Below are positions 26,688 to 34,517 of a stretch of DNA of 64,000 nucleotides, piece by piece. The translations under genes were made by a program, and so were the position numbers. The stretch comes from Arthrobacter sp. H35-D1 (GTDB lineage: Bacteria > Actinomycetota > Actinomycetes > Actinomycetales > Micrococcaceae): assembly GCF_030063185.1 (NCBI RefSeq), contig NZ_JASISP010000009.1, positions 24,770-88,769 of the forward strand, in the 5' to 3' direction. The first letter of the stretch is position 1, and every line of letters starts with the position of its first letter. The notes beneath the pieces were generated by a model that saw only the letters and a program-made list of their open reading frames with translations, was not told the DNA's origin and did no database searches.

Positions 26688-26725
26688 GTTTCATCGCGGG
26701 GCGCCTTGGATTTCCGGCATGTTAC
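26688..26725 (-). promoter_or_regulatory. GlnR-type box upstream of amtB
   Basis: On the minus strand the sequence reads GTAAC-6-GAAAT-6-CGCCC-6-GAAAC, matching the actinobacterial GlnR pattern gTnAC-n6-GaAAc-n6-gTnAC-n6-GAAAc in three of four half-sites with exact spacing. It is placed 86 bases upstream of the amtB start, as expected for nitrogen control of amtB-glnK. Binding itself is inferred. Confidence 0.7.
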
Positions 26726-26820
26726 ATCCGCCGTTCCAGAGTTAAATTTGCGCTACGGCCGGGTTTCAGGCGTGTTGCACACGCCCGCCCCCTCCATGTC
26801 CACACCTGCCGGTGGAATTC

Positions 26821-27492
26821 TCAGGCTGCTAGGGCCTTCGTCACAAGCACCGCAATCTGCACTCTGTTGGAGACCCCCAACTTGTTCATGACGTTGGAAA
26901 CCAGCAGCTTCACAGTTGCCTCGCTCAGGTGCATTGAACCTGCCAACTGACCATTGGTCCTGCCCTCGGCGATGCCTTGGGCCACAGTGCGTTCGCGCGT
27001 ATTGAGGGTGTCGATTTTGCTCCGGTTCTTGCTGCTAAAACTGCTGCCACCGCGTGCCAAAAGCGTGTCCCGTGCGGCATCGCTCAAAAGCAGCGACCCG
27101 CCGCGATGGATCAAGCGCAAGGCAGCCGGGAGGTCTTCGCCGACCAACCCGTTCTTCAAGAAGGCGCTGACACCGGCAAAGACCAGCGCCTCTGTCTGAA
27201 TAAAGTCCAACTCGCCCATGACGACTATCTTGGGCGGTACGGCCATTTTGCCGATCCGTCTGCACTCTTGGTCCAAATCTGCCGCCGGCATGCCGGCAGC
27301 CAGCACCAGCAGCAAATCAACGGATTCGTTCTCAATCAAGGACTGTGCCTCGCAGGCATCAGCCACCGAGGCGACAACTTCGATGAAATCGGCACCGTTC
27401 AGGAGTTGTTCCACACCGCGGCGGGTATTGGAATCACATCCTGCGACTGCCATCCGCATGGTTTCAGTCTTTTCCGCAAACACAAGACTCAT
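26821..27492 (-). CDS. LuxR/NarL-type regulator with degenerate receiver
   Basis: A 223-residue protein with a receiver-like N-terminal domain and a NarL/LuxR helix-turn-helix at the C-terminus (LNTRERTVAQGIAEGRTNGQ, HLSEATVKLLVSNVMNKLGV). In the receiver, the acidic pair is reduced (AVAGCDSN instead of two or three acids) and the phosphoacceptor position after VDLLLVL is not Asp. The Lys of FLKNG remains. It is therefore probably not regulated by phosphotransfer in the usual way, and no histidine kinase is adjacent. It lies just upstream of amtB-glnK, separated by the GlnR box. Confidence 0.82.
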   Translation of the reverse strand: MSLVFAEKTETMRMAVAGCDSNTRRGVEQLLNGADFIEVVASVADACEAQSLIENESVDLLLVLAAGMPAADLDQECRRIGKMAVPPKIVVMGELDFIQTEALVFAGVSAFLKNGLVGEDLPAALRLIHRGGSLLLSDAARDTLLARGGSSFSSKNRSKIDTLNTRERTVAQGIAEGRTNGQLAGSMHLSEATVKLLVSNVMNKLGVSNRVQIAVLVTKALAA

Positions 27493-27808
27493 TGAGCCAA
27501 CACCAAGTACTTCCCCATAAGATCCTCAAATGCTGTCCAGGGAACTCCAAACAGCGACGCGGGCATCCTCCGGGACGCTGCACAAAACGACACTCTGTCC
27601 GCTTTCGAACAGTGTTTGTCTTGATGGGATTCACCCCGGAAATCAGCGCATATTGCTGCCCTCATAATATCGCGGGGCGAGCCATCAAATGACTAAATTC
27701 CGCCCATCCAGCTCGTCCAAAAGGCCAGTCTTGGGTGCGTTGGTCCGCCACTGAGGCAAGGGCCGCGCCCCATCGTCGGCTGAATCCGGTTCTTTTCAGG
27801 GTTAAACA

Positions 27809-27834
27809 AAAGTGCCCGCCGGAGCGGGCACTTT
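27809..27834 (-). terminator. Rho-independent terminator of ftsY
   Basis: AAAGTGCCCGC and GCGGGCACTTT form a perfect 11-bp stem around a 4-base loop, followed on the minus strand by a T-rich run (TTTTGTTT, sharing its first T residues with the stem). It lies about 70 bases after the ftsY stop. The plus strand also has TTTATCTT after it, so it may work in both directions. The rest of the 414-base gap to the LuxR-type gene holds no gene I can support. Confidence 0.88.
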
Positions 27835-27906
27835 ATCTTGTTGTGCAATGCACGGACAGAAACTCCGGCGCCGTGCGTGCAACCATGAACAACTTGGTTT
27901 GAGTTA

Positions 27907-29106
27907 TTAATCCAGGAGCGCGTCGACAAAGCTTTCAGCGTCAAACGGAGCCAGGTCGTCGGCGCCTTCGCCCAAGCCAATCAGCTTGACCGGGACGCCG
28001 AGCGTCTTCTGAATCGCCACCACGATGCCGCCCTTGGCGGTGCCGTCCAGCTTGGTCAGCACAATGCCGGAAATGTTGACGACTTCGGCGAAAACCTTCG
28101 CCTGCGTCAGTCCGTTCTGTCCTGTGGTGGCATCCAGCACCAGCAGCACCTCGTCCACAGTTGCCTGCTTTTCAATGACGCGCTTGACCTTGCCCAGCTC
28201 GTCCATCAGGCCCACCTTGTTTTGCAGGCGGCCGGCCGTGTCAATCATGACCACGTCCACTTCCTGCTCGATGCCTGCCTTCACGGCCTCAAAGGCGACA
28301 GAGGCAGGGTCCGCCCCGTCGACGTCGGACTTCACCGTGGGAACACCCACCCGCGCACCCCAGGTGGCCAACTGCTCGGCAGCTGCGGCACGGAAAGTGT
28401 CGGCCGCACCCAGCAGCACGTCCTTGTCCTCGGCAACGAACACACGCGCCAGCTTGCCCACGGTGGTGGTCTTGCCCACGCCGTTGACGCCAACCACCAT
28501 GAGGATGGCGGGCCGACCGTCGTGGCGATCGATGTTCAAGGTGCGGTCCATGGCCGGGTCAATCAGCTTGATGAGCTCTTCGCGCAGCATCGCCTGGACG
28601 TGCTCCGGGCTGCGCACGCCCAGAACCTTCACGCGGTCGCGCAGCGTGTCAACAAGTTCCATGGTGGAATCGGTGCCGATGTCCGCCAGCAGCAGCGTCT
28701 CCTCGACCTCGTCCCACACGTTTTCGTCGATGGTGTCGCGGGCCAGCAGCGCCAGCAGCCCCTTGCCCAGGGCGTTGTTGGACTTCGCCAGCCGCGCCCG
28801 CAATCGGACCAGCCGCCCCTCGACCGGGAGCGGGGTTTCCAGCGCCGGGGCCGCCGGGGCAACCGGTTCGGCAACTGCTGTGTCAAGGTCCGACGGCGGC
28901 GCCTGGGGTTCGGGACGCTCCTGCACCAAAGTGCCGCTCGAGGCGGCGGTGCCAGCGGAATCCAGCGGGTCCGGGTCGTTGGCGTCGCGCGGGCCTTCGT
29001 AGTCCTGTTTACTCCGACGAACCTTGAGCAAAACGGGAACCAGAAGGCCGGCAACAACGGCGAGCCCAATAACAATGGTCAGGATGATGGGGAGAATGTC
29101 ATTCAC
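27907..29106 (-). CDS. ftsY: Signal recognition particle receptor FtsY
   Basis: A 399-residue SRP receptor. The N-terminus is a membrane helix (ILPIILTIVIGLAVVAGLLV) followed by a Pro/Ala/Glu-rich linker to about residue 95. The NG domain then has RLRARLAKSNNALGKGLLAL, G1 GVNGVGKTT, DTAGRLQNK, TKLDGTAKGG and GLGEGADDLAPF. Docking with Ffh delivers ribosomes to the translocon. The transmembrane helix anchor is typical of actinobacterial FtsY. The gene ends at the terminator at 27809-27834. Confidence 0.95.
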   Translation of the reverse strand: MNDILPIILTIVIGLAVVAGLLVPVLLKVRRSKQDYEGPRDANDPDPLDSAGTAASSGTLVQERPEPQAPPSDLDTAVAEPVAPAAPALETPLPVEGRLVRLRARLAKSNNALGKGLLALLARDTIDENVWDEVEETLLLADIGTDSTMELVDTLRDRVKVLGVRSPEHVQAMLREELIKLIDPAMDRTLNIDRHDGRPAILMVVGVNGVGKTTTVGKLARVFVAEDKDVLLGAADTFRAAAAEQLATWGARVGVPTVKSDVDGADPASVAFEAVKAGIEQEVDVVMIDTAGRLQNKVGLMDELGKVKRVIEKQATVDEVLLVLDATTGQNGLTQAKVFAEVVNISGIVLTKLDGTAKGGIVVAIQKTLGVPVKLIGLGEGADDLAPFDAESFVDALLD

Positions 29107-29172
29107 TCCCCCAGTCTCTCACGGGGGATCCGGCGCACCGCTTTGTGCCGTGCTGTGGCAAACTCATAAGCG

Positions 29173-30402
29173 ATGTCAACGAACGCCCCACGACCCCAGA
29201 AGACGGTGCAAGCACCGGTACCCGCACTGGGCAGGGAAATCAAGGTACTTGTCGCCGCAGCCTTTCTCATCGCCATTGGCTTTGGCATTGTGGCCCCGGT
29301 GCTGCCGCAATTTGCCCGAAGCTTCGATGTCAGCGTGACCGCAGCAGCCGTCGTCGTGAGTGTTTTTGCCTTCACCCGGCTCATTTTCGCCCCGCTGAGC
29401 GGCTGGCTCGTGGAACGGATGGGGGAACGGCGCACCTACATCCTGGGGATCCTGATCGTGGCGGCGTCCTCGGCTGCCTGCGCCTTTGCGCAGAACTACT
29501 GGCAGCTGCTGCTCTTCCGCGGGCTGGGCGGCATTGGCTCCACCATGTTCACCGTGGCCGCCATGGGACTGCTCATCAGGCTCGCTCCCCCGCAGGCCCG
29601 CGGCCGCATCTCCAGCCTGTATGCCGGTTCCTTCCTGCTGGGCAATATTGCCGGCCCGGCGGCAGGCGGCTTGCTGGCCGGGCTCGGCCTGCAACTGCCT
29701 TTCCTGGTGTACGCCGGCGCCCTGCTGCTCGTGGCGATTCTGGTGGCCACCATGCTTCCGGTTGTCAAGGCCGTGCCGGCCCGTCTGCGAAACGCCGCTG
29801 CCAAGAAACCGGAAGTGCTGCCGCTGCGCGCTGCCCTGGCCATGCCGGCCTACCGAGCCGTGCTCACCTCCGGATTCGCCAACGGTTGGTCGGCCATCGG
29901 TATCCGCATGGCCCTTGTCCCGCTCTTCGCCACCGCAGCGCTGGGCGCCGGCCCCGAAGTGGCGGGCGTTTCCTTGGCCGTCTTCGCCATCGGCACCGGA
30001 GTGGCCCTCACCTTTTCCGGCAAGCTCGCCGACGCTTGGGGCCGCAAGCCCATGATCGTGGCGGGGTTGGCCGTCAACGGCATCGCCATGGGTGCCTTGG
30101 GCTTCACCGGCAATGAATTCTGGTTCTTCGCCATCTCCGCCGTTGCCGGCATTGGCAGCGGACTGATGGGGCCGGCGCAGCAGGCCACCGTGGCCGACGT
30201 CATCGGCAATGAACGCTCCGGCGGCAAGGTCCTGGCAACATTCCAAATGAGCTCCGACTTTGGCACCATCATCGGGCCCATCGCAGCGGGTTTCCTGGTG
30301 GACGCGTTCTCCTACGGCCCTGCGTTTCTCATGGCCACGCTGGTTGCCTTTGTCAGCATCGCGTTCTGGCTCGGGACCAAGGGCACCCAGCAACCCGTGT
30401 AG
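29173..30402 (+). CDS. MFS transporter (drug-efflux type)
   Basis: A 409-residue protein with about 12 membrane helices. The DHA1-like motif A is present after helix 2 as GWLVERMGERRTYILG, and a second copy after helix 8 as GKLADAWGRKPMIVAG. RGLGGIGSTMFTVAAMG and GSGLMGPAQQATVADVIG are typical of multidrug or small-molecule exporters. The substrate is unknown. It is divergent from ftsY with a 66-base spacer and stands alone. Confidence 0.88.
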   Translation: MSTNAPRPQKTVQAPVPALGREIKVLVAAAFLIAIGFGIVAPVLPQFARSFDVSVTAAAVVVSVFAFTRLIFAPLSGWLVERMGERRTYILGILIVAASSAACAFAQNYWQLLLFRGLGGIGSTMFTVAAMGLLIRLAPPQARGRISSLYAGSFLLGNIAGPAAGGLLAGLGLQLPFLVYAGALLLVAILVATMLPVVKAVPARLRNAAAKKPEVLPLRAALAMPAYRAVLTSGFANGWSAIGIRMALVPLFATAALGAGPEVAGVSLAVFAIGTGVALTFSGKLADAWGRKPMIVAGLAVNGIAMGALGFTGNEFWFFAISAVAGIGSGLMGPAQQATVADVIGNERSGGKVLATFQMSSDFGTIIGPIAAGFLVDAFSYGPAFLMATLVAFVSIAFWLGTKGTQQPV

Positions 30403-30826
30403 TTTTCCGAGGAACGTGGGCCCGATATGCCCGGTCTGCCGGATATGCAGCAGAGGGCCCCGGCATGTGCATCAGTTCTGCAGCTGGCGCGGGTCAAGCC
30501 GAGATCACCGAATCCCTTTGGCAGGTGATGCGACTGCGCCGGCCCTGCACCCGCATCAGCTGCATAATCGAATGCCCACCGCCGTCTGCACCAGCATCAG
30601 CTGCTGCATGAACCGGGGCGCGCTTTCACCCGCATCGGCTGCCTCAACGAACTCCGAAGCCCAGGGAAACCACCGATCCGGGGGCCACGCCAGCCGGACG
30701 ACGCCCGAAGTCAGGGCACGCGGCTCATGCGGCCGCGAGAACGGGGCATTCCCGCTATTGGCGGCCGGTTTCCGGCCCACGGTCCCGACGCCGTGGCGCA
30801 GATGACAGGGGCAGCGGGAAGGGACG
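30403..30826. other. Intergenic region without a supported gene
   Basis: Between the MFS gene and the convergent ABC permease there is no credible frame. Three loosely related GCATC(A/G)GCTGC motifs occur near 30554, 30595 and 30633. No terminator with a T-tract was found. Confidence 0.45.
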
Positions 30827-31708
30827 TCAGCGCAAGCTGATCTTTTTGAACCGGCGGATGGCGAGCGGGATGAAGATCAGCAGCACCAGCGTGATCCCGA
30901 TCAGCACCGTGGGGATCGGATGCTGCTGGCTCCAGACATCCGGCACGGCCGCACCGGGAGGCACGTTTCCGAACAGTTCCCGCACTGCCTGAACAAGCGC
31001 CGACACGGGGTTGTATTCGGCGAATACCCGCAAGGGCGTGGGCAGCGTGTCCGCAGGCACAAACGCGTTTGAGATGAACGTGAGCGGAAAAAGCACCAGG
31101 AACGAGACATTGTTGATCACCTCGGGGCTGCGCACCAACATCCCCAGATAGGCCATCACCCAGGAAAACGAGTAGGCAAACAACAGCAGCAGCGCCACCG
31201 CGGCAGCACCCTCGATGAAGCTTGAGCGCACCCGCCAGCCAACAATCAGACCGGTGGTCATCATCACCGCCATGGAAATGGCGTTGATGAACAGATCGCC
31301 GTTGGTGCGCCCCACCAGCACCGCCGAGGAGCTCATCGGCAGGGTGCGGAACCTGTCGATAATGCCGTCCCTGAGATCCTGCGCCATCGCCGAACCGGAA
31401 AATGTGGAACCGAACACCACAGTTTGGGCGAAAATGCCCGCCATGATGAACTCCTTGTAGCTGCTGCCGGGAATGTTGATGACGCCGGCGTAAATATAGG
31501 TGAACAGCAGCACGAACATGATGGGCTGCAGCGTGGTGAACACCAGGATGTCCGGGACCCGCTTGATCTTGATCAAGTTGCGGCGGGTGGTGATCCAACC
31601 ATCCGAAAACCAGTGCGCAACAGGCGAAGCGCCCGACGGCGGGGACGACGGCGGGGACGACGGCGGGGACGACGGCGAAGGCATGGATCGTTTCGAGATG
31701 GCCATCAT
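30827..31708 (-). CDS. ABC-2 type permease (DrrB family)
   Basis: A 293-residue ABC-2 permease with six predicted membrane helices and the family features ITTRRNLIKIKRVPDILVFT near the N-terminus and YLGMLVRSPEVINNVSFLVLFPLTF. The first 25 residues contain a Ser-Pro-Pro repeat encoded by three perfect 12-bp units. It pairs with the ATPase gene, whose stop it overlaps (ATGA), as a daunorubicin-resistance-type exporter. The substrate is unknown. Confidence 0.9.
   Translation of the reverse strand: MMAISKRSMPSPSSPPSSPPSSPPSGASPVAHWFSDGWITTRRNLIKIKRVPDILVFTTLQPIMFVLLFTYIYAGVINIPGSSYKEFIMAGIFAQTVVFGSTFSGSAMAQDLRDGIIDRFRTLPMSSSAVLVGRTNGDLFINAISMAVMMTTGLIVGWRVRSSFIEGAAAVALLLLFAYSFSWVMAYLGMLVRSPEVINNVSFLVLFPLTFISNAFVPADTLPTPLRVFAEYNPVSALVQAVRELFGNVPPGAAVPDVWSQQHPIPTVLIGITLVLLIFIPLAIRRFKKISLR
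31634..31669. repeat. Three perfect 12-bp tandem repeats
   Basis: CGACGGCGGGGA occurs three times in a row, with a partial fourth copy, inside the permease gene. It encodes the SPPSSPPSSPPS stretch of the N-terminus. The unit length keeps the frame. Confidence 0.9.
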
Positions 31709-32751
31709 GCCCCCGTTTTCCGTTCGTGGGTGTTCAGTTCAGCCGTGTTTACTTCGGCCGTGTTCTCTTGGTCGCTGGTCCGTTGACTCGTGTTCTCTGC
31801 GTCGACGGCATGGCCGGTGAGACGCAGGAACACGTCGTCAAGCGTGGGCCGCCGCATGCCGGCGTCGTAAAGCGGTATGCCGCGCGACCCCAGTTCAGCG
31901 AGAACCGCCTGCAAGGCAGCGGGCGCATCATGGGCACCGACCCTCAGCTCGCGCCCGTCGGCTGACACGCTCGGCGCAGCATTGCCAATGCGCTCCAACA
32001 GCTCCACCACGACGGCGCTGTCCTCGCCGGACTCCAAGTTCAGCTCTATCTGCTGCCCTCCGATGGACGCCTTCAGCTGGTCTGCGGTGCCGCGGGCAAT
32101 CACCTGCCCGCCGTCGATGACGGAAATACTGTCGGCGAGCCGATCCGCTTCCTCCAGATACTGGGTGGTGAGCAGCACGGTGGTGCCCTCCCCGACAAGG
32201 CTGGTGATCACATCCCACATTCCGAGCCTGCTGCGCGGGTCCAGTCCGGTGGTCGGCTCGTCCAGGAACAACACTTGGGGCCGGGTGACCAAGGCACCGG
32301 CAAGGTCTATTCGCCGCCGCATGCCGCCTGAAAAGCCCTTGACAGGCCGGTTCATCGCGTCGGTCAGCTCAAATAGCTCAATCAACTCGTGTGCACGCTG
32401 GCGCGAGGCCTTCGCGCCCAAATGGTAGAGCCGCCCCACCATGTCCAGATTCTCGAATCCGGTCAGGTTCTCATCAACCGCCGCATACTGCCCGGACACT
32501 CCGATGATGGGACGGATGCGCTCAGGATGCTTGAGCACATCGATCCCGCCAATGACAGCACGGCCGGTGTTCGGCGTAATCAAGGTGGTGAGCACTTTCA
32601 CCGCTGTGGTCTTTCCCGCTCCATTGGGGCCAAGCAGCGCCGTCACCGTGCCCTGCGGCACTGCAAGGTCCAGCCCGTCGAGGGCACGCACGGGAGAAGA
32701 ACCCTTGGGTGTGTAGATCTTGGTCAGCCCCTCGGCTTCTACGAAAGTCAC
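31705..32751 (-). CDS. ABC transporter ATPase (DrrA family)
   Basis: A 348-residue ABC ATPase of the daunorubicin resistance (DrrA) family. Walker A is GPNGAGKTT, the Q-loop region is GVSGQYAAVDENLTG, the signature is GFSGGMRRRIDLAG, and Walker B is VLFLDEPTTGLDP. The C-terminal about 100 residues form the DrrA-specific domain ending in RPTLDDVFLRLTGHA, then an Asn/Thr/Glu-rich tail. It overlaps the permease start. The divergent spacer upstream holds a group of dyads that may be operators. Confidence 0.93.
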   Translation of the reverse strand: MTFVEAEGLTKIYTPKGSSPVRALDGLDLAVPQGTVTALLGPNGAGKTTAVKVLTTLITPNTGRAVIGGIDVLKHPERIRPIIGVSGQYAAVDENLTGFENLDMVGRLYHLGAKASRQRAHELIELFELTDAMNRPVKGFSGGMRRRIDLAGALVTRPQVLFLDEPTTGLDPRSRLGMWDVITSLVGEGTTVLLTTQYLEEADRLADSISVIDGGQVIARGTADQLKASIGGQQIELNLESGEDSAVVVELLERIGNAAPSVSADGRELRVGAHDAPAALQAVLAELGSRGIPLYDAGMRRPTLDDVFLRLTGHAVDAENTSQRTSDQENTAEVNTAELNTHERKTGA

Positions 32752-32831
32752 AGGCCAAGTCTATTTCGAGGGCCGCATTGTTGTCCCGCCCCTTCCCACC
32801 AGTACGGCTGGTGCTTCATCAGCTGGAGATA

Positions 32832-32905
32832 ACATCAGATGTATGTGAGCTGAAGTACAGACCTATTGAATCAATGTGGCATTTGCCACTTAATACATCC
32901 GATGT
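32832..32905. promoter_or_regulatory. Dyad operator cluster between exporter and sugar transporter
   Basis: Two palindromes of the form ACATC-N-GATGT lie at 32832-32842 and 32895-32905. Their centres are 63 bp apart, six turns of DNA. Between them is GTGGCA-TT-TGCCAC (32876-32889), another dyad. The flanks extend the similarity (ACATCAGATGTAT versus, inverted, ACATCGGATGTAT). The region lies between divergent transcription units starting at 32751 and 33121. No regulator gene is adjacent, so the controlling protein is unknown. Confidence 0.6.
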
Positions 32906-33120
32906 CTAGACTGTTTCAATCCGCATATTCCGGCTGCCGGGCAAGAGGCTGTGGGAGACGCAGTTGTTCATCGAAGTCGCCAGCACCGGAGTGTTCAGCT
33001 GCGAGTTTCACGGGAGCAACGTGAAAGCAGGCCTGCTTGCACACCACGGACCCTGCTTGCCGCACCGAAGTATCTTGCCGGGCAAGACGCGCACCATGAA
33101 CTGCCACAGAATTGGAAGCA

Positions 33121-34497
33121 ATGAAGCCAGAAGCCCCAGGCGCCACGCACCATCGTGACCACAGCACCGAAGCCATTCCCAAAGTGGTCATCCTCATCGC
33201 AGTTCTGGCAGGGTTTTCCGGCCTTCTCTACGGCTATGACTCCGGAGCAATCTCCGGGGCATTGCCCTTGCTCATCAACGACTTTGGCATTGATGCCCGA
33301 ACCCAGGGCCTGATCACCTCACTCCTGCTCTGGGGGGCGCTGCCGGCCATCATCGGCTCCACCTTGGCAGCCAAGCGTTACGACCGTCGGCACCTGCTGT
33401 TGGTGGCCGCTGCCATTTTTATCGTTGGTTCGTTGGCATGTGCCGTGGCCCCCGGAATCACCGTTTTGATGTTCTCCCGGTTCTTTCTGGGCCTGGCCGT
33501 TGGCATTGCCAACATGTTCGGCCTCATTTACCTCGCCGAGCTGGCACCAACCCGGATTCGGGGCCTGCTGACGGCCCTTTACCAGCTGTCCGTCAATGTC
33601 GGCATCCTGTGCGCGTACATCGTCGGCGATGCACTGCAAGCGTCGGGAAACTGGAACTTGATCCTCGGCGCCGGCGTCATTCCTGCCGTCATCTTCTTTG
33701 TCGGCATGCTGCTCAGCCCGCCGAGCCCGCGCTGGCTGATCATGCGCGGCAGGCGCGATGAAGCCGTGAAGGTGCTGCGGAAGTTGCGTGCAACGGAGGA
33801 GATCGCCGAGGCCGAAGCACAAGCAATCGAGGATACCTTCAAGCACCAGGATGCCGGGATCTCGGCGCTGTTCAAATCGGCCCGTCCGGCCATGTCCGTC
33901 CTCTTCGTACTCACGTTCTTTCAGGTTTTTACCGGCATCAATGCCGTCGTCTACTACGCTCCCATCATTTTTGCCGATGTCCCCTCGTTAGGCGCGAATC
34001 CGGGCGTGGTGGCCAACTACGGTGTAGGTATCGCGCTGGTGGTCTCCACCGCGGCGTCGTTGCCGTTGATCGACAAATTGGGCCGGGTTAAAATGCTGGC
34101 CATCAGCATGGCCGGGCAGGCCCTGTCCATGCTGGGACTATGGATGTTTCCGGAGTCCGGATACCTCACCGTCACTGCCGTGTTCCTCTACACCTTCTCC
34201 TTCGGGTTTGGGTTGGGTCCGGTGTTCTGGCTCTACGTGCCGGAAGCACTGCCACTGCGGATGCGCGCCATCGGGATGGGAGTCATCACGTTCACCCAGT
34301 ACCTCTTCAACGCGGTGTTCGCCCAAGCCTTCCCCTCTGCGATTGAGCGCTTCGGCTCCCTGGTCTTCCTGTTGTTTGCCGTGCTGTCAATGCTGGCCTT
34401 CGTCTACGTGCTGCGCCGCGTCCCGGAAACCTCGGGCAAGTCGCTGGAGGAGATTGAAGACTACTGGCGCAGCCGGGAAGCCGCGCGCAGCAAATAG
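33121..34497 (+). CDS. Sugar porter family MFS symporter
   Basis: A 458-residue, 12-helix sugar/proton symporter. The family motifs are [14 protein letters not shown] in helix 1, the R-G-R-R set after helix 6 ([16 protein letters not shown]), and the C-terminal [17 protein letters not shown]. The middle loop carries [13 protein letters not shown]. The start at ATG 33121 has GGAAG before it; a TTG three codons up is less likely. The substrate cannot be told. It ends 20 bases from the convergent smc gene. Confidence 0.9.
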   Translation: MKPEAPGATHHRDHSTEAIPKVVILIAVLAGFSGLLYGYDSGAISGALPLLINDFGIDARTQGLITSLLLWGALPAIIGSTLAAKRYDRRHLLLVAAAIFIVGSLACAVAPGITVLMFSRFFLGLAVGIANMFGLIYLAELAPTRIRGLLTALYQLSVNVGILCAYIVGDALQASGNWNLILGAGVIPAVIFFVGMLLSPPSPRWLIMRGRRDEAVKVLRKLRATEEIAEAEAQAIEDTFKHQDAGISALFKSARPAMSVLFVLTFFQVFTGINAVVYYAPIIFADVPSLGANPGVVANYGVGIALVVSTAASLPLIDKLGRVKMLAISMAGQALSMLGLWMFPESGYLTVTAVFLYTFSFGFGLGPVFWLYVPEALPLRMRAIGMGVITFTQYLFNAVFAQAFPSAIERFGSLVFLLFAVLSMLAFVYVLRRVPETSGKSLEEIEDYWRSREAARSK

Positions 34498-34517
34498 TCG
34501 CTCAGGAAATAGTCAGG

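Noticed and set aside
25316-26950. Long plus-strand frame antisense to amtB
   Set aside because: Gly/Gln/His-rich shadow of amtB with no protein features.
33112-33120. TTG start of the sugar porter
   Set aside because: The ATG three codons later has the better-placed GGAAG and is the simpler choice.
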